Origin: CAZCBJ01 sp964496705
Lineage (GTDB): Bacteria; Chloroflexota; Anaerolineae; Anaerolineales; Anaerolineaceae
Reading direction: 5' to 3'
Length of the DNA stretch: 14,218 nucleotides
Assembly: GCA_964496705.1 (NCBI GenBank)
Contig: CAZCBJ010000093.1
Location: 1 to 14,218, forward strand
The notes beneath the pieces are model-generated. The model saw nothing but the letters and a program-made list of their open reading frames with translations. It had not been told where the DNA came from and did not search any database. Each line of letters begins with the position of its first letter. The stretch's first letter is position 1. Below are positions 5,831-12,882 of the stretch, in pieces. A program made the translations under genes and the position numbers.

Positions 5831-6487
5831 TTACACCTTCTCCTGAATGGCATTGGCCAACGCACTGGAGACCGCGTCGATACTCTGGGTTCCGTCAATT
5901 TCCGCCAGCAAACCGCGCTGACGGTAATATTCGATCAACGGGGATGTTTGCTCAAAGTAAACCCGAATGCGATTTGCTACGGTTTCAGCCTTGTCGTCTT
6001 CGCGTTGGTATAGTTCAGAGCCATCCTCGTCACACACACCGGCCTGTTTTGGTGGGTTGTATTTCTGGTGATAGACATGACCGGCTGCGCGGCAGGTCCA
6101 GCGCCCGCCCAGTCGTTCCACCAACACCTCGGAAGGAACTGAAATATACGGCACGATGTTGATTTTGGCATTCCATTCAGCCAGGAATGCCGATAACGCA
6201 TCTGCTTGCGCAGGGGTGCGCGGAAAGCCATCCAAAAGCGCGCCTGCTGCGCAATCCGCGCGGCTCAGCCGATCCTTGACCATCGCAATGGTCACATCAT
6301 CCGGCACCAACTCGCCGCGATTCATGAAACTTGCTGCAAGCCTGCCCAGTTCAGTCTGGTTCTTGAGGTTTTCCCGGAACAAGTCACCCGAAGACACATG
6401 CGCCAGTTGCCATTTCTCGGCAATTAGCTGAGCTTGTGTGCCTTTCCCGGCGCCTGGCGGTCCCAGTAAAACGATGTAAAGAGCCAT
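5831..6487 (-). CDS. adk: Adenylate kinase (long, LID-containing form)
   Basis: Adenylate kinase catalyses ATP + AMP = 2 ADP in the cytoplasm. The 218-residue product has the P-loop GPPGAGKGT (residues 9-17), SSGDLFREN (32-40) in the AMP-binding part, LLDGFPRTPAQADAL (84-98), and the LID opening GRWTCRAAG at about 128. The long LID normally carries four ligands at C-x2-C-x16-C-x2-C/D. Here those positions are Cys132, Ala135, Cys152 and Asp155, so the second ligand is lost; His137 lies nearby. The lid may bind zinc poorly or hold together by other contacts. The ATG lies 4 nt after the secY stop, with AAAGG 8 nt upstream inside secY. Confidence 0.98.
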   Translation of the reverse strand: MALYIVLLGPPGAGKGTQAQLIAEKWQLAHVSSGDLFRENLKNQTELGRLAASFMNRGELVPDDVTIAMVKDRLSRADCAAGALLDGFPRTPAQADALSAFLAEWNAKINIVPYISVPSEVLVERLGGRWTCRAAGHVYHQKYNPPKQAGVCDEDGSELYQREDDKAETVANRIRVYFEQTSPLIEYYRQRGLLAEIDGTQSIDAVSSALANAIQEKV

Positions 6488-6491
6488 CCTG

Positions 6492-7832
6492 CTAGCCTTT
6501 CACCAGACGTTCATCATAACCGTGGAGTTTTAATTCAGCATCAATGATGTTGAACGTATCCCGTACAACACCCACCACAATCAACAAACCCGCGGATGAA
6601 ATCAGGAACAACCCCGCAGATCGCGCAGCCACCGGCAGCACCGATCCCAAAAGGTACGGCAGAACCGCGACCAATCCCAGGAATAACGCGCCCGGCAAAG
6701 TGATTCGCCGCTGGACGCGGGTCAGATAACGTTGCGTGGGTGCACCAGGTTTTACATTCTGGATTTCAGCGCCCTGGCGTTTGAGATTATCCCCGTAATT
6801 CTGTTGCGAGAACAAAACATCCGTATAGAAGAAAGTGAAAAGCACCACAGTCACAAAATAAATGATTGCATACCAGGCATTCCCACCTCCAAACGTCCTT
6901 GAGATGCCCACAGCCAGTTCCCTGATCCACACAGTTTGTGATTGCACGAAGTAACTGGCTACAATGGCTGGAAAGGTCAGGAAAGATTGGGCAAAGATCA
7001 GCGGGATCATGCCAGCCATATTGATCATCAACGGCAGATTGGATTGCACTGGCATTGACATGCGGTTGCCGATCCGCCGACCTTTATAGATCACACGCAC
7101 GTTGCGGCGGCCTTGCTGAACAAAAACGATGGCGAATACCACCAGCACCAGAATGACCAGGATGAGCAGGAACATCCACCAACCGTTCTGCTGATCAGAG
7201 AACAGCCCCACCAGGTTGCTCGGAATTCTTGACACAATACCCGCAAAGATGATCAGCGATAGGCCTTGATTGGGTATACCGTATTCGGAGATCAATTGCC
7301 CCAGCCAGATGCCGAACATGGTGCCACCAACCATGGACACCAAAATCGTGACCGACGGCAACAGATTTTCACCGCTCAGCCCAAAATTCGGCACCACCGG
7401 AATTTGCAACAATGTATTGAAGATGTTTACCTGACCGATTGCAGAGAGCAGCGCCATGGGTACGGTCAGAATCACCGTCCACCGTTCCATGAATTTCTGC
7501 CCTTCGCGCGGATTTTCTTTGATCCTTCGCTCCAGCGCTGGAATAATCGGCACCAGCAATTGGATGATAATCTGAGAGGTGATGTATGGGTAGACACCCA
7601 TGGCAAGGATCGAAAAATTCGAGATGGTCCCCCCTGCCAGTAGATCCAATAGATTAATCAGATTACCAGCCGCGCTTTGCGTACTGGCAAGCGCCTCAAG
7701 GGCCGCCCGGTCAATTCCCGGCACCGGCACATTTGCCGCAAAGCGGTATATCACCAACAACAACACGGTGATTAACAGCTTTTTGCGGATGTCTTCCGAT
7801 TTCCAGAGGTAACGCCATGCAGACCGCTTCAT
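6492..7832 (-). CDS. secY: Preprotein translocase subunit SecY
   Basis: SecY forms the protein-conducting channel of the Sec translocon in the cytoplasmic membrane. The 446-residue protein has the expected series of about ten hydrophobic segments, the first at about residues 18-32 (KKLLITVLLLVIYRF) and the last near 405-425. FSILAMGVYPYITSQIIIQL (about 74-93), just after the plug region, and the cytoplasmic loop ERRIKENPREGQKF are family signatures. The basic QQGRRNVRV (about 243-251) and the C-terminal helix ending GYDERLVKG are present. The ATG has AAGGAG 8 nt upstream. It lies between rplO and adk as in the standard spc operon. No truncation is seen. Confidence 0.98.
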   Translation of the reverse strand: MKRSAWRYLWKSEDIRKKLLITVLLLVIYRFAANVPVPGIDRAALEALASTQSAAGNLINLLDLLAGGTISNFSILAMGVYPYITSQIIIQLLVPIIPALERRIKENPREGQKFMERWTVILTVPMALLSAIGQVNIFNTLLQIPVVPNFGLSGENLLPSVTILVSMVGGTMFGIWLGQLISEYGIPNQGLSLIIFAGIVSRIPSNLVGLFSDQQNGWWMFLLILVILVLVVFAIVFVQQGRRNVRVIYKGRRIGNRMSMPVQSNLPLMINMAGMIPLIFAQSFLTFPAIVASYFVQSQTVWIRELAVGISRTFGGGNAWYAIIYFVTVVLFTFFYTDVLFSQQNYGDNLKRQGAEIQNVKPGAPTQRYLTRVQRRITLPGALFLGLVAVLPYLLGSVLPVAARSAGLFLISSAGLLIVVGVVRDTFNIIDAELKLHGYDERLVKG

Positions 7833-7852
7833 GGAAAGGTCTCCTTATCCTA

Positions 7853-8305
7853 CTAGAGCAGTTCTACGCTGCCGCCTGCTGCTTCAATCTTGGCGCGCGC
7901 ATTCTTCGTGACGCGCTGTGCTTTAACGGTCAAAGCCACGCTGAGTTCACCGTTTCCCAGAACGACTACGGGATTTTGTGGATGACTCAAGAGACCAGCC
8001 GCATCCATCTTTTCAGGGGTTACTTCAGCGCCAGCCTCAAATTTTGCAGCCAATTGCGCGAGGTTAACTTCGTTATAGGCAACTTGATTCGGCGGGGTGA
8101 ATCCTTCACCCCGGATGAACGGCAAACGACGGTAAAAGGGCAGGTTTCCGCCCTGGCGGTACAAATTGCCGCCCTCACCGGATCTGGAATTCTGTCCTTT
8201 TGTGCCGCGGCCACAGGTTTTACCCTGACCGGCGGAGATGCCATGTCCCACGCGCTTGCGTTCTTTTTTGGCACCTTCATTGGGTTTTAGATCATGCAAT
8301 TTCAT
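7853..8305 (-). CDS. rplO: 50S ribosomal protein L15 (uL15)
   Basis: L15 is a late-assembling 23S rRNA-binding protein. I start it at the ATG at 8303..8305, giving 150 residues that begin MKLHDLKPNEGAKKERKRVG, the canonical N-terminus. The longer frame to 8335 would begin with TTG and overlap rpmD. AGGT lies about 9 nt upstream of the chosen ATG. The Gly-rich GRGTKGQNSRSG (about residues 32-43), typical of the extended N-terminal arm, is present, as is the globular part with VVLGNGELSVALTVKA. It ends 20 nt before secY. Confidence 0.96.
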   Translation of the reverse strand: MKLHDLKPNEGAKKERKRVGHGISAGQGKTCGRGTKGQNSRSGEGGNLYRQGGNLPFYRRLPFIRGEGFTPPNQVAYNEVNLAQLAAKFEAGAEVTPEKMDAAGLLSHPQNPVVVLGNGELSVALTVKAQRVTKNARAKIEAAGGSVELL

Positions 8306-8321
8306 GGTTTGATACCTGTGA

Positions 8322-8519
8322 TTATATTTCTTCAACTTTGACCAAATGATTCACTTTGCGCAACATCCCGCGCAACACTGGGGTGTCAGCCAGCTCTACC
8401 ACCTGGTGCAAGCGGTGAAAACCTAACGCGCGAATGGTGGCTTTGTGGCGCTCGGTGTAACCGATGGCGCTTTTAATCCATGTGATGCGCAGCATTTTGA
8501 CGGGTTTTGTCTCAGCCAT
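8322..8519 (-). CDS. rpmD: 50S ribosomal protein L30 (uL30)
   Basis: L30 is a small 23S rRNA-binding protein. The 65-residue product has the L30 pattern: MLRITWIKSAIGYTERHKAT at about residues 9-28, then IRALGFHRLHQVVELADTPV and the closing LRKVNHLVKVEEI. The N-terminal stretch MAETKPVK is slightly longer than in the shortest L30 proteins but not abnormal. Its start overlaps the end of rpsE by 8 nt, and a strong GGAGG site lies 4 nt upstream within rpsE. Translation is therefore probably coupled to S5. Confidence 0.96.
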   Translation of the reverse strand: MAETKPVKMLRITWIKSAIGYTERHKATIRALGFHRLHQVVELADTPVLRGMLRKVNHLVKVEEI

Positions 8520-9042
8520 TCTTCCTCCGTTCCCAATAGGGCATCAGGTCTTTGGCTGACTTTCCCCGGCGGGCAGCTTCATCTTCCGGGAATTTCAATT
8601 GCGCAAGGGCTTCAAAGGTGGCTTTGACCACGTTCAAGACGTTGGCACTTCCCAACGATTTCGTGAGGATATCGTGCACGCCAGCCGCTTCAAGTACCGC
8701 GCGCACACCACCGCCGGCGATGACGCCCGTGCCAGGGGACGCAGGCTTGAGCAACACCGAGGCGCCGCTAACCCGTCCGGTCACCTCATGCGGGATGGTT
8801 GTGCCCATGATCGCCACCGAGCGCATATTCTTGTGAGCCCGATCGGTCGCTTTGCGCATGGCATCCGGCACAGCATTGGCTTTGCCAATCCCCAACCCAA
8901 CCTTGCCATGGTTGTCACCCGCTACAACCGTCACCCGGAATTGAAAGCGGCGGCCGCCTTTGACCACTTTGGCCACGCGCGCGATCTCAATCACCCGCTC
9001 GTCGTATACTGATTCTGTTGGTTGGTAATCAAACGAATCCAT
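8512..9042 (-). CDS. rpsE: 30S ribosomal protein S5 (uS5)
   Basis: S5 contributes to the mRNA entry channel and to decoding accuracy. The 176-residue product has a short acidic N-terminus (MDSFDYQPTESVYDERVIEI). The double-stranded-RNA-binding-like domain follows (about residues 15-80), with RVAKVVKGGRRFQFRVTVVA and GKVGLGIGKANAVPDAMRKA. The C-terminal domain shows ASVLLKPASPGTGVIAGGGV and LGSANVLNVVKATFEAL. Length is normal. The ATG has GAGG 8 nt upstream and follows rplR after a 23-nt gap. Confidence 0.98.
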   Translation of the reverse strand: MDSFDYQPTESVYDERVIEIARVAKVVKGGRRFQFRVTVVAGDNHGKVGLGIGKANAVPDAMRKATDRAHKNMRSVAIMGTTIPHEVTGRVSGASVLLKPASPGTGVIAGGGVRAVLEAAGVHDILTKSLGSANVLNVVKATFEALAQLKFPEDEAARRGKSAKDLMPYWERRKNG

Positions 9043-9065
9043 TTAATAAACCTCTACCTTCTGGA

Positions 9066-9431
9066 CTAGAAATCCAAACCAGCCTGGCGGGCAGCATCTG
9101 CCAGCGCTTTAACGCGGCCGAAATAGCGGTAACCGCCGCGATCAAACACAACCGTTTTGATCCCTTTTTCAATCGCGCGTTCAGCAACTGCTTTCCCAAC
9201 CAGTTTGGCCTGCTCCACCTTGGTCAGCCCCTGCATTTGTTCGCGCAAACCATGGTCGATCGTGGACGCAGAAACAAGCGTAGTGCCTGACTGATCGTCA
9301 ATGACTTGGGTATAAATTTCGGCCAAACTTCGGAAGACGCACAAGCGCGGCCGGTTATGGGTTCCTGTAACCGTCAAGCGCACACGGCGATGGCGGCGAA
9401 TTCTGGCTTCTGAACGAGAGTATTTACTCAT
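9066..9431 (-). CDS. rplR: 50S ribosomal protein L18 (uL18)
   Basis: L18 binds 5S rRNA and, with L5, helps place it in the central protuberance. The 121-residue product shows the basic N-terminus RIRRHRRVRLTVTGT (about residues 11-25), RPRLCVFRSLAEIYTQVIDD (about 28-47) and the C-terminal VVFDRGGYRYFGRVKALADA. The last part, followed by ARQAGLDF, is the family signature. The ATG has AAGGAG 4 nt upstream and lies 8 nt after the rplF stop. Confidence 0.98.
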   Translation of the reverse strand: MSKYSRSEARIRRHRRVRLTVTGTHNRPRLCVFRSLAEIYTQVIDDQSGTTLVSASTIDHGLREQMQGLTKVEQAKLVGKAVAERAIEKGIKTVVFDRGGYRYFGRVKALADAARQAGLDF

Positions 9432-9439
9432 ATTTCTCC

Positions 9440-9991
9440 TTACTTCTTCTTTGCTTTACCAGCTTTACCCGCTTTACGCTTGAGCCGTTCTCCCAGGTAA
9501 TGCAAACCCTTTCCCTTGTAAGGTTCAGGGGGACGGACCATGCGGATGTCCGCTGCGGTCTGACCGACCACCTCTTTATCGTGTCCCATGACCTTCACCT
9601 GGCGGGCTCTGGTATCCACATCGAAGGTGACGCCTTCGGGCGGGGTGATTTCGACTGGATGGGAATAACCGACGTAAAGCACCAAATTGGCACCATTTAA
9701 CTCTGCGCGGTAACCAACCCCATCAATTTCCAGCACTTTGGTGAATCCGGTGCTCAGGCCGGTGACCATACTCTGGATCAAGGCACGTGTGGTGCCGTGA
9801 AGCGCACGAATACGGGGTTCTTCCGAGGCACGTGTGACGATCACCTGATTTTCTTCCAACTGGATGCCAATTGCGGGAGAGAACACCCGCTTCATGGTCA
9901 CCTTCGAATTACTCACGGTGACCTCACTGCCGTTGACAGCGATATTCACGCCGGCAGGAATCACCACAGGCAAGCGACCTATTCTAGACAT
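9440..9991 (-). CDS. rplF: 50S ribosomal protein L6 (uL6)
   Basis: L6 lies near the sarcin-ricin loop and the base of the L7/L12 stalk. The 183-residue product begins MSRIGRLPVVIPAGVNIAVN and has the two tandem L6 domains. GYRAELNGANLVLYVGYSHP lies at about residues 93-112. The C-terminal RMVRPPEPYKGKGLHYLGER is the hallmark. The tail is rich in Lys and Gly/Ala (KAGKAGKAKKK). The ATG has AGGAGG 8 nt upstream. Confidence 0.98.
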   Translation of the reverse strand: MSRIGRLPVVIPAGVNIAVNGSEVTVSNSKVTMKRVFSPAIGIQLEENQVIVTRASEEPRIRALHGTTRALIQSMVTGLSTGFTKVLEIDGVGYRAELNGANLVLYVGYSHPVEITPPEGVTFDVDTRARQVKVMGHDKEVVGQTAADIRMVRPPEPYKGKGLHYLGERLKRKAGKAGKAKKK

Positions 9992-10013
9992 TGCACATTC
10001 CTCCTCACCAGGC

Positions 10014-10418
10014 CTACCAGACCTTGCATAGAATTTCGCCGCCGACTCCCAACTGGGAAGCCCGCTGTCCGGTCATGACACCCTTCGGAGTGGAAAGAAT
10101 GGCAATACCCATTCCAGACAGCACCCAGGGGATATCCTGTTTGTGGGTGTATACGCGCCTGCCGGGGCGGCTTACGCGCACCAATCCACTGATCACCGGG
10201 GTGCGTTCGCGACGTTCACCCACATACTTCAGGCGGATGCGGAGAGACGGATGCTCACCTTCCACCATTTCATAACCTTCCACAAATCCTTCTTCTTTCA
10301 AGATGCGAGCGATTTCGTACTTGATTTTCGAGTGGGGCATAGCCACTACGGCTTGTCCCATCGCCACCGCATTGCGGATTCGGGTCAACATATCTGCAAT
10401 TGGATCATTTATGGTCAT
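10014..10418 (-). CDS. rpsH: 30S ribosomal protein S8 (uS8)
   Basis: S8 binds the central domain of 16S rRNA; in E. coli it represses the spc operon by binding near the L5 start. The 134-residue product begins MTINDPIADMLTRIRNAVAM and shows MPHSKIKYEIARILKEEGF (about residues 27-45). The C-terminal part has VSRPGRRVYTHKQDIP and the signature GMGIAILSTPKGVMTGQRAS, and it ends GGEILCKVW. Length is normal. The ATG has GAGGT 6 nt upstream. It lies 17 nt after the rpsN stop. Confidence 0.98.
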   Translation of the reverse strand: MTINDPIADMLTRIRNAVAMGQAVVAMPHSKIKYEIARILKEEGFVEGYEMVEGEHPSLRIRLKYVGERRERTPVISGLVRVSRPGRRVYTHKQDIPWVLSGMGIAILSTPKGVMTGQRASQLGVGGEILCKVW

Positions 10419-10435
10419 ATCTTCACCTCGGGCCT

Positions 10436-10618
10436 TTACCAGGACGATTTCGTCACGCCAGGAATTTGGCCTTTTAAAGCCAACTCACGGAAACAAATGC
10501 GGCACAGACCAAATCGTCTTATGTAGCCTTGTGGTCTGCCGCAAACCCGACAACGATTACGCACCTGGGTTGGATATTTCCGCCGCATTTCTCGGTACAT
10601 CATGCATTTCTTTGCCAT
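10436..10618 (-). CDS. rpsN: 30S ribosomal protein S14 type Z, zinc-binding (uS14)
   Basis: S14 completes the head of the small subunit. The product is 60 residues beginning MAKKCMMYREMRRKYPTQVR. The frame also reads 19 codons further upstream, but that stretch overlaps rplE, and the ATG at 10616..10618 matches the family. The short (type Z) form carries four zinc ligands as two pairs, Cys23/Cys26 and Cys39/Cys42, around GYIRRFGLCRICFREL, and ends GVTKSSW. Short zinc S14 is typical of Firmicutes, Actinobacteria, Chloroflexi and thermophiles, whereas enterobacteria carry a longer zinc-free form. It starts 1 nt after the rplE stop, suggesting strong coupling. Confidence 0.97.
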   Translation of the reverse strand: MAKKCMMYREMRRKYPTQVRNRCRVCGRPQGYIRRFGLCRICFRELALKGQIPGVTKSSW

Positions 10619-10619
10619 A

Positions 10620-11162
10620 TTAACCCTTCCTGAAAGGCATGCCAAGCATCTGAAGTAACATGGCTGCCTGGTCATCTGACACTGCCGTGGTCACGACGGT
10701 AATTTCCATACCGCGAACCTTGTCAATTTTGTCATACTCGATTTCAGGGAAGATCAGCTGTTCCCGTAAACCGAGTGTGTAATTCCCGCGACCGTCAAAC
10801 GAGTCAGCCGAGACGCCGCGAAAGTCGCGCACGCGCGGCAAAACAACATTCATCAAGCGATCCAGAAACGACCACATTCGCTCACCGCGCAGGGTAACCT
10901 TGACACCGATGGTGCGGCCTTCCCTGAGCTTGAAGTTGGCGATGCTTTTCTTGGCTTTTGTCACCACCGGTTTTTGACCAGTGATCTGAGCCAGATCACC
11001 CACCGCCGCATCCAGAGCTTTTGGATTATCCAGCGCTTCGCCCATGCCGATATTGACGACAACCTTCTGAATGCGGGGCACCTGCATGACATTGGGCAGG
11101 TCAAGTGCCTTCTGCAGGGCTGGCACTATTTCGTTTTGATACCGTTCTTTTAACTTATTCAT
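10620..11162 (-). CDS. rplE: 50S ribosomal protein L5 (uL5)
   Basis: L5 binds 5S rRNA and contacts P-site tRNA from the central protuberance. The 180-residue product has VPRIQKVVVNIGMGEAL (about residues 28-44), ITGQKPVVTKAKKSIANFKL (about 59-78) and the Gly-rich DSFDGRGNYTLGLREQLIFP (about 121-140). It ends LLQMLGMPFRKG. All are canonical and the length is normal. The ATG is preceded by TGGAG at about 11 nt. It lies between rplX and rpsN as in the spc operon. Confidence 0.98.
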   Translation of the reverse strand: MNKLKERYQNEIVPALQKALDLPNVMQVPRIQKVVVNIGMGEALDNPKALDAAVGDLAQITGQKPVVTKAKKSIANFKLREGRTIGVKVTLRGERMWSFLDRLMNVVLPRVRDFRGVSADSFDGRGNYTLGLREQLIFPEIEYDKIDKVRGMEITVVTTAVSDDQAAMLLQMLGMPFRKG

Positions 11163-11182
11163 ACCGATGTACTCCAGGCTGG

Positions 11183-11521
11183 TTATTCATCCAGCGTTGC
11201 TCCGCAGTCTTTGTGTTTGCACATACGCATGATTTTCTCGCCCTCTCGCACCACACTCACACGGGTCGGCTTGTTGCATTTGGGGCACACAAGCATCACG
11301 TTCGAGATATGGATCGCGCCTTCAAAACGCACTTTCCCGGGCGATACGGTGCGTCCTTTGGCCTGCACCTGCCGCTGGTGTTTGACCACCATGTTCACAC
11401 CAGACACAACGATACGGCTTTCATCCGGCATGACCCTGATCACCTCACCGCGCTTGCCCTTATCTTCTTCCGGACCAGAGATAATTTCCACCCGGTCGCC
11501 TTTGCGAATTTTTGATTTCAT
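11183..11521 (-). CDS. rplX: 50S ribosomal protein L24 with zinc-ribbon-like tail (uL24)
   Basis: L24 is one of the two assembly initiators of the 50S subunit. The 112-residue product begins MKSKIRKGDRVEIISGPEED, the KOW-motif start, followed by GKRGEVIRVMP. VSGVNMVVKH and EGAIHISNVMLVCPKC are also conserved. The C-terminal part has four Cys: C79 and C82 in CPKC, C101 and C106 in CKHKDC. Many bacterial L24 proteins have two CxxC pairs here; the second pair in this protein is CxxxxC, a 2-residue insertion. Whether it still binds zinc is open. The ATG has AGGAG 10 nt upstream. Confidence 0.97.
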   Translation of the reverse strand: MKSKIRKGDRVEIISGPEEDKGKRGEVIRVMPDESRIVVSGVNMVVKHQRQVQAKGRTVSPGKVRFEGAIHISNVMLVCPKCNKPTRVSVVREGEKIMRMCKHKDCGATLDE

Positions 11522-11545
11522 CGCAGCTATACTCCTATTCCTGTC

Positions 11546-11917
11546 CTATATCACTTCAGGGGCCAGGGAGACGATTTTCATAAAGCCCTTTTCGCGCAAT
11601 TCACGGGCAACAGGGCCAAAAATGCGGGTTCCCTTTGGATTTTGTCCATCCGTATCCAGGATCACCGCAGCATTTTCGTCAAAGCGGATGGTCGATCCGT
11701 CTTCGCGCCGCCATTCTTTGGCACAGCGCACGATAACGGCTTTGACAACTTCACTCTTCTTGACGGTGCCTTGTGGAGCGGCGGATTTGACTGTGCAAAC
11801 CACCACATCCCCCACGTGCCCATATCGACGGGTGGAGCCTCCGGTGATGTGGATCACCAAAAGTTCTCGCGCGCCGGTGTTGTCAGCCACTTTAAGACGT
11901 GATTCCTGCTGAATCAT
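11546..11917 (-). CDS. rplN: 50S ribosomal protein L14 (uL14)
   Basis: L14 lies at the subunit interface and forms bridges with 16S rRNA; it is also the binding site of the silencing factor RsfS. The 123-residue product begins MIQQESRLKVADNTGARELL, with the L14 signature GDVVVCTVKSAAPQGTVKK (about residues 37-55). FDENAAVILDTDGQNPKGTR and the C-terminal FGPVARELREKGFMKIVSLA are canonical. Its ATG overlaps the rpsQ stop as ATGA, which indicates coupled translation. Confidence 0.98.
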   Translation of the reverse strand: MIQQESRLKVADNTGARELLVIHITGGSTRRYGHVGDVVVCTVKSAAPQGTVKKSEVVKAVIVRCAKEWRREDGSTIRFDENAAVILDTDGQNPKGTRIFGPVARELREKGFMKIVSLAPEVI

Positions 11918-12195
11918 GCCTGCCCCCCTTCATCGGCAGTCACAGCTACCTTGCCAAGACGCTTCAAGATGGCCTGCACCACCCAGCGCTTACGCCTGGA
12001 AATCGGCGCGCTTTCCACAATCTGAACCTCATCGCCAATCTGACAGCCAAGCTCATCATGCGCCATAACCTTGTTGACACTGTGAACCACTTTTTTATAC
12101 AATGGATGACGGAAGGTGCGGCTGATCTCCACCACAACGGTTTTGGTCATTTTATTGCTCGTTACAACACCAACTATTCGACGACGGTTGTTCAT
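11914..12195 (-). CDS. rpsQ: 30S ribosomal protein S17 (uS17)
   Basis: S17 is a primary 16S rRNA binder with an OB fold. The 93-residue product opens MNNRRRIVGVVTSNKMTKTV, a canonical start, then VEISRTFRHPLYKKVV. HDELGCQIGDEVQIVESAPI (about residues 46-65), followed by SRRKRWVV, is the family signature. It carries a short C-terminal tail of about 15 residues (VAVTADEGGQA). Both ends overlap neighbours by ATGA: the start with the rpmC stop and the stop with the rplN start. Confidence 0.98.
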   Translation of the reverse strand: MNNRRRIVGVVTSNKMTKTVVVEISRTFRHPLYKKVVHSVNKVMAHDELGCQIGDEVQIVESAPISRRKRWVVQAILKRLGKVAVTADEGGQA

Positions 12196-12407
12196 TTCTT
12201 CTCACCTTCTTCTTCCAGGCCCAGCTCGCGAGCCTTTAATACAGTTTCAAATAACGCAATCTGACGGCGCATCTGCCCAAGTCGGGTGGTATCCGTGAGC
12301 TGTCCGGATACAATCTGGAAGCGCAGGTTCATCAATTCACGGCGCGAATCCGCCAGTCGGTTGCGGATTTCCTGAGTGTTTAATAGACGCACTTCTTTGG
12401 CTTTCAT
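12192..12407 (-). CDS. rpmC: 50S ribosomal protein L29 (uL29)
   Basis: L29 lies at the polypeptide exit and is part of the docking site for SRP and trigger factor. The 71-residue two-helix protein begins MKAKEVRLLNTQEIRNRLAD. RRELMNLRFQIVSGQLTDTT (about residues 22-41) carries the (E/D)LxNLRFQxxxGQLxNT signature, and RMR-type basic residues follow. The Glu/Lys-rich end (GLEEEGEKK) is normal. The ATG has a strong AAGGAGG 7 nt upstream and overlaps the rplP stop as ATGA. Confidence 0.97.
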   Translation of the reverse strand: MKAKEVRLLNTQEIRNRLADSRRELMNLRFQIVSGQLTDTTRLGQMRRQIALFETVLKARELGLEEEGEKK

Positions 12408-12832
12408 GCCAGTCCTCCTTCAATCTCTTGCTTGGAAATAATTTTGGTCTTGATGGAGAACTTATAGGAAGCCTGATGAAGAGCCTCAAGAGCAATCTCA
12501 CCGGGTAAACCCGAAATCTCAAACATAATTCTGCCTGGTTTAACCACAGCCACCCAGTATTCCACGCCGCCTTTGCCTTTGCCCATGCGGGTTTCCGGGG
12601 GTTTTTGAGTGTATGGTTTATCCGGAAAAATTCGAATCCACAGCTTCCCGCGGCGTTTCATCACGCGCACCAGTGCGCGGCGGGCAGCCTCAATTTGGCG
12701 CGCGGAAACCCAACCAGGTTCCAATGCCTGCAAACCATAATCGCCAAATGAAATATCTGCGCCCCGAAGTTGCTTGCCCGTCATTCGCCCACGGTGCTGC
12801 TTGCGGTATTTAACACGCTTTGGCATCAACAT
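12404..12832 (-). CDS. rplP: 50S ribosomal protein L16 (uL16)
   Basis: L16 contacts A-site tRNA and completes the peptidyl transferase region. I start it at the ATG at 12830..12832, giving 142 residues beginning MLMPKRVKYRKQHRGRMTG, the standard N-terminus. The frame opens 7 codons earlier at a GTG, but the GAGGT ribosome binding site for the chosen ATG lies within those codons. Signatures are ISFGDYGLQALEPGWVSARQ (about residues 29-48), KLWIRIFPDKP and RMGKGKGGVEYWVAVVKPGR. The length is normal. A small 5-bp hairpin (CCGGA, 12857..12861, with TCCGG, 12872..12876) lies in the 50-nt gap from rpsC. Confidence 0.97.
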   Translation of the reverse strand: MLMPKRVKYRKQHRGRMTGKQLRGADISFGDYGLQALEPGWVSARQIEAARRALVRVMKRRGKLWIRIFPDKPYTQKPPETRMGKGKGGVEYWVAVVKPGRIMFEISGLPGEIALEALHQASYKFSIKTKIISKQEIEGGLA

Positions 12833-12882
12833 AATCGTTACCTCTTTCGTCACACACCGGACATCTATCTATCCGGAGAAAT

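Noticed and set aside
8306..8335. TTG start extending rplO by ten codons
   Set aside because: It would overlap rpmD by 14 nt, and the extra residues are not found in L15; the ATG at 8303..8305 gives the canonical start.
11211..11912. A 233-codon open frame on the plus strand opposite rplX and rplN
   Set aside because: It spans two genuine conserved genes and their gap in antisense, and the protein shows no known motif. It is a long shadow frame.
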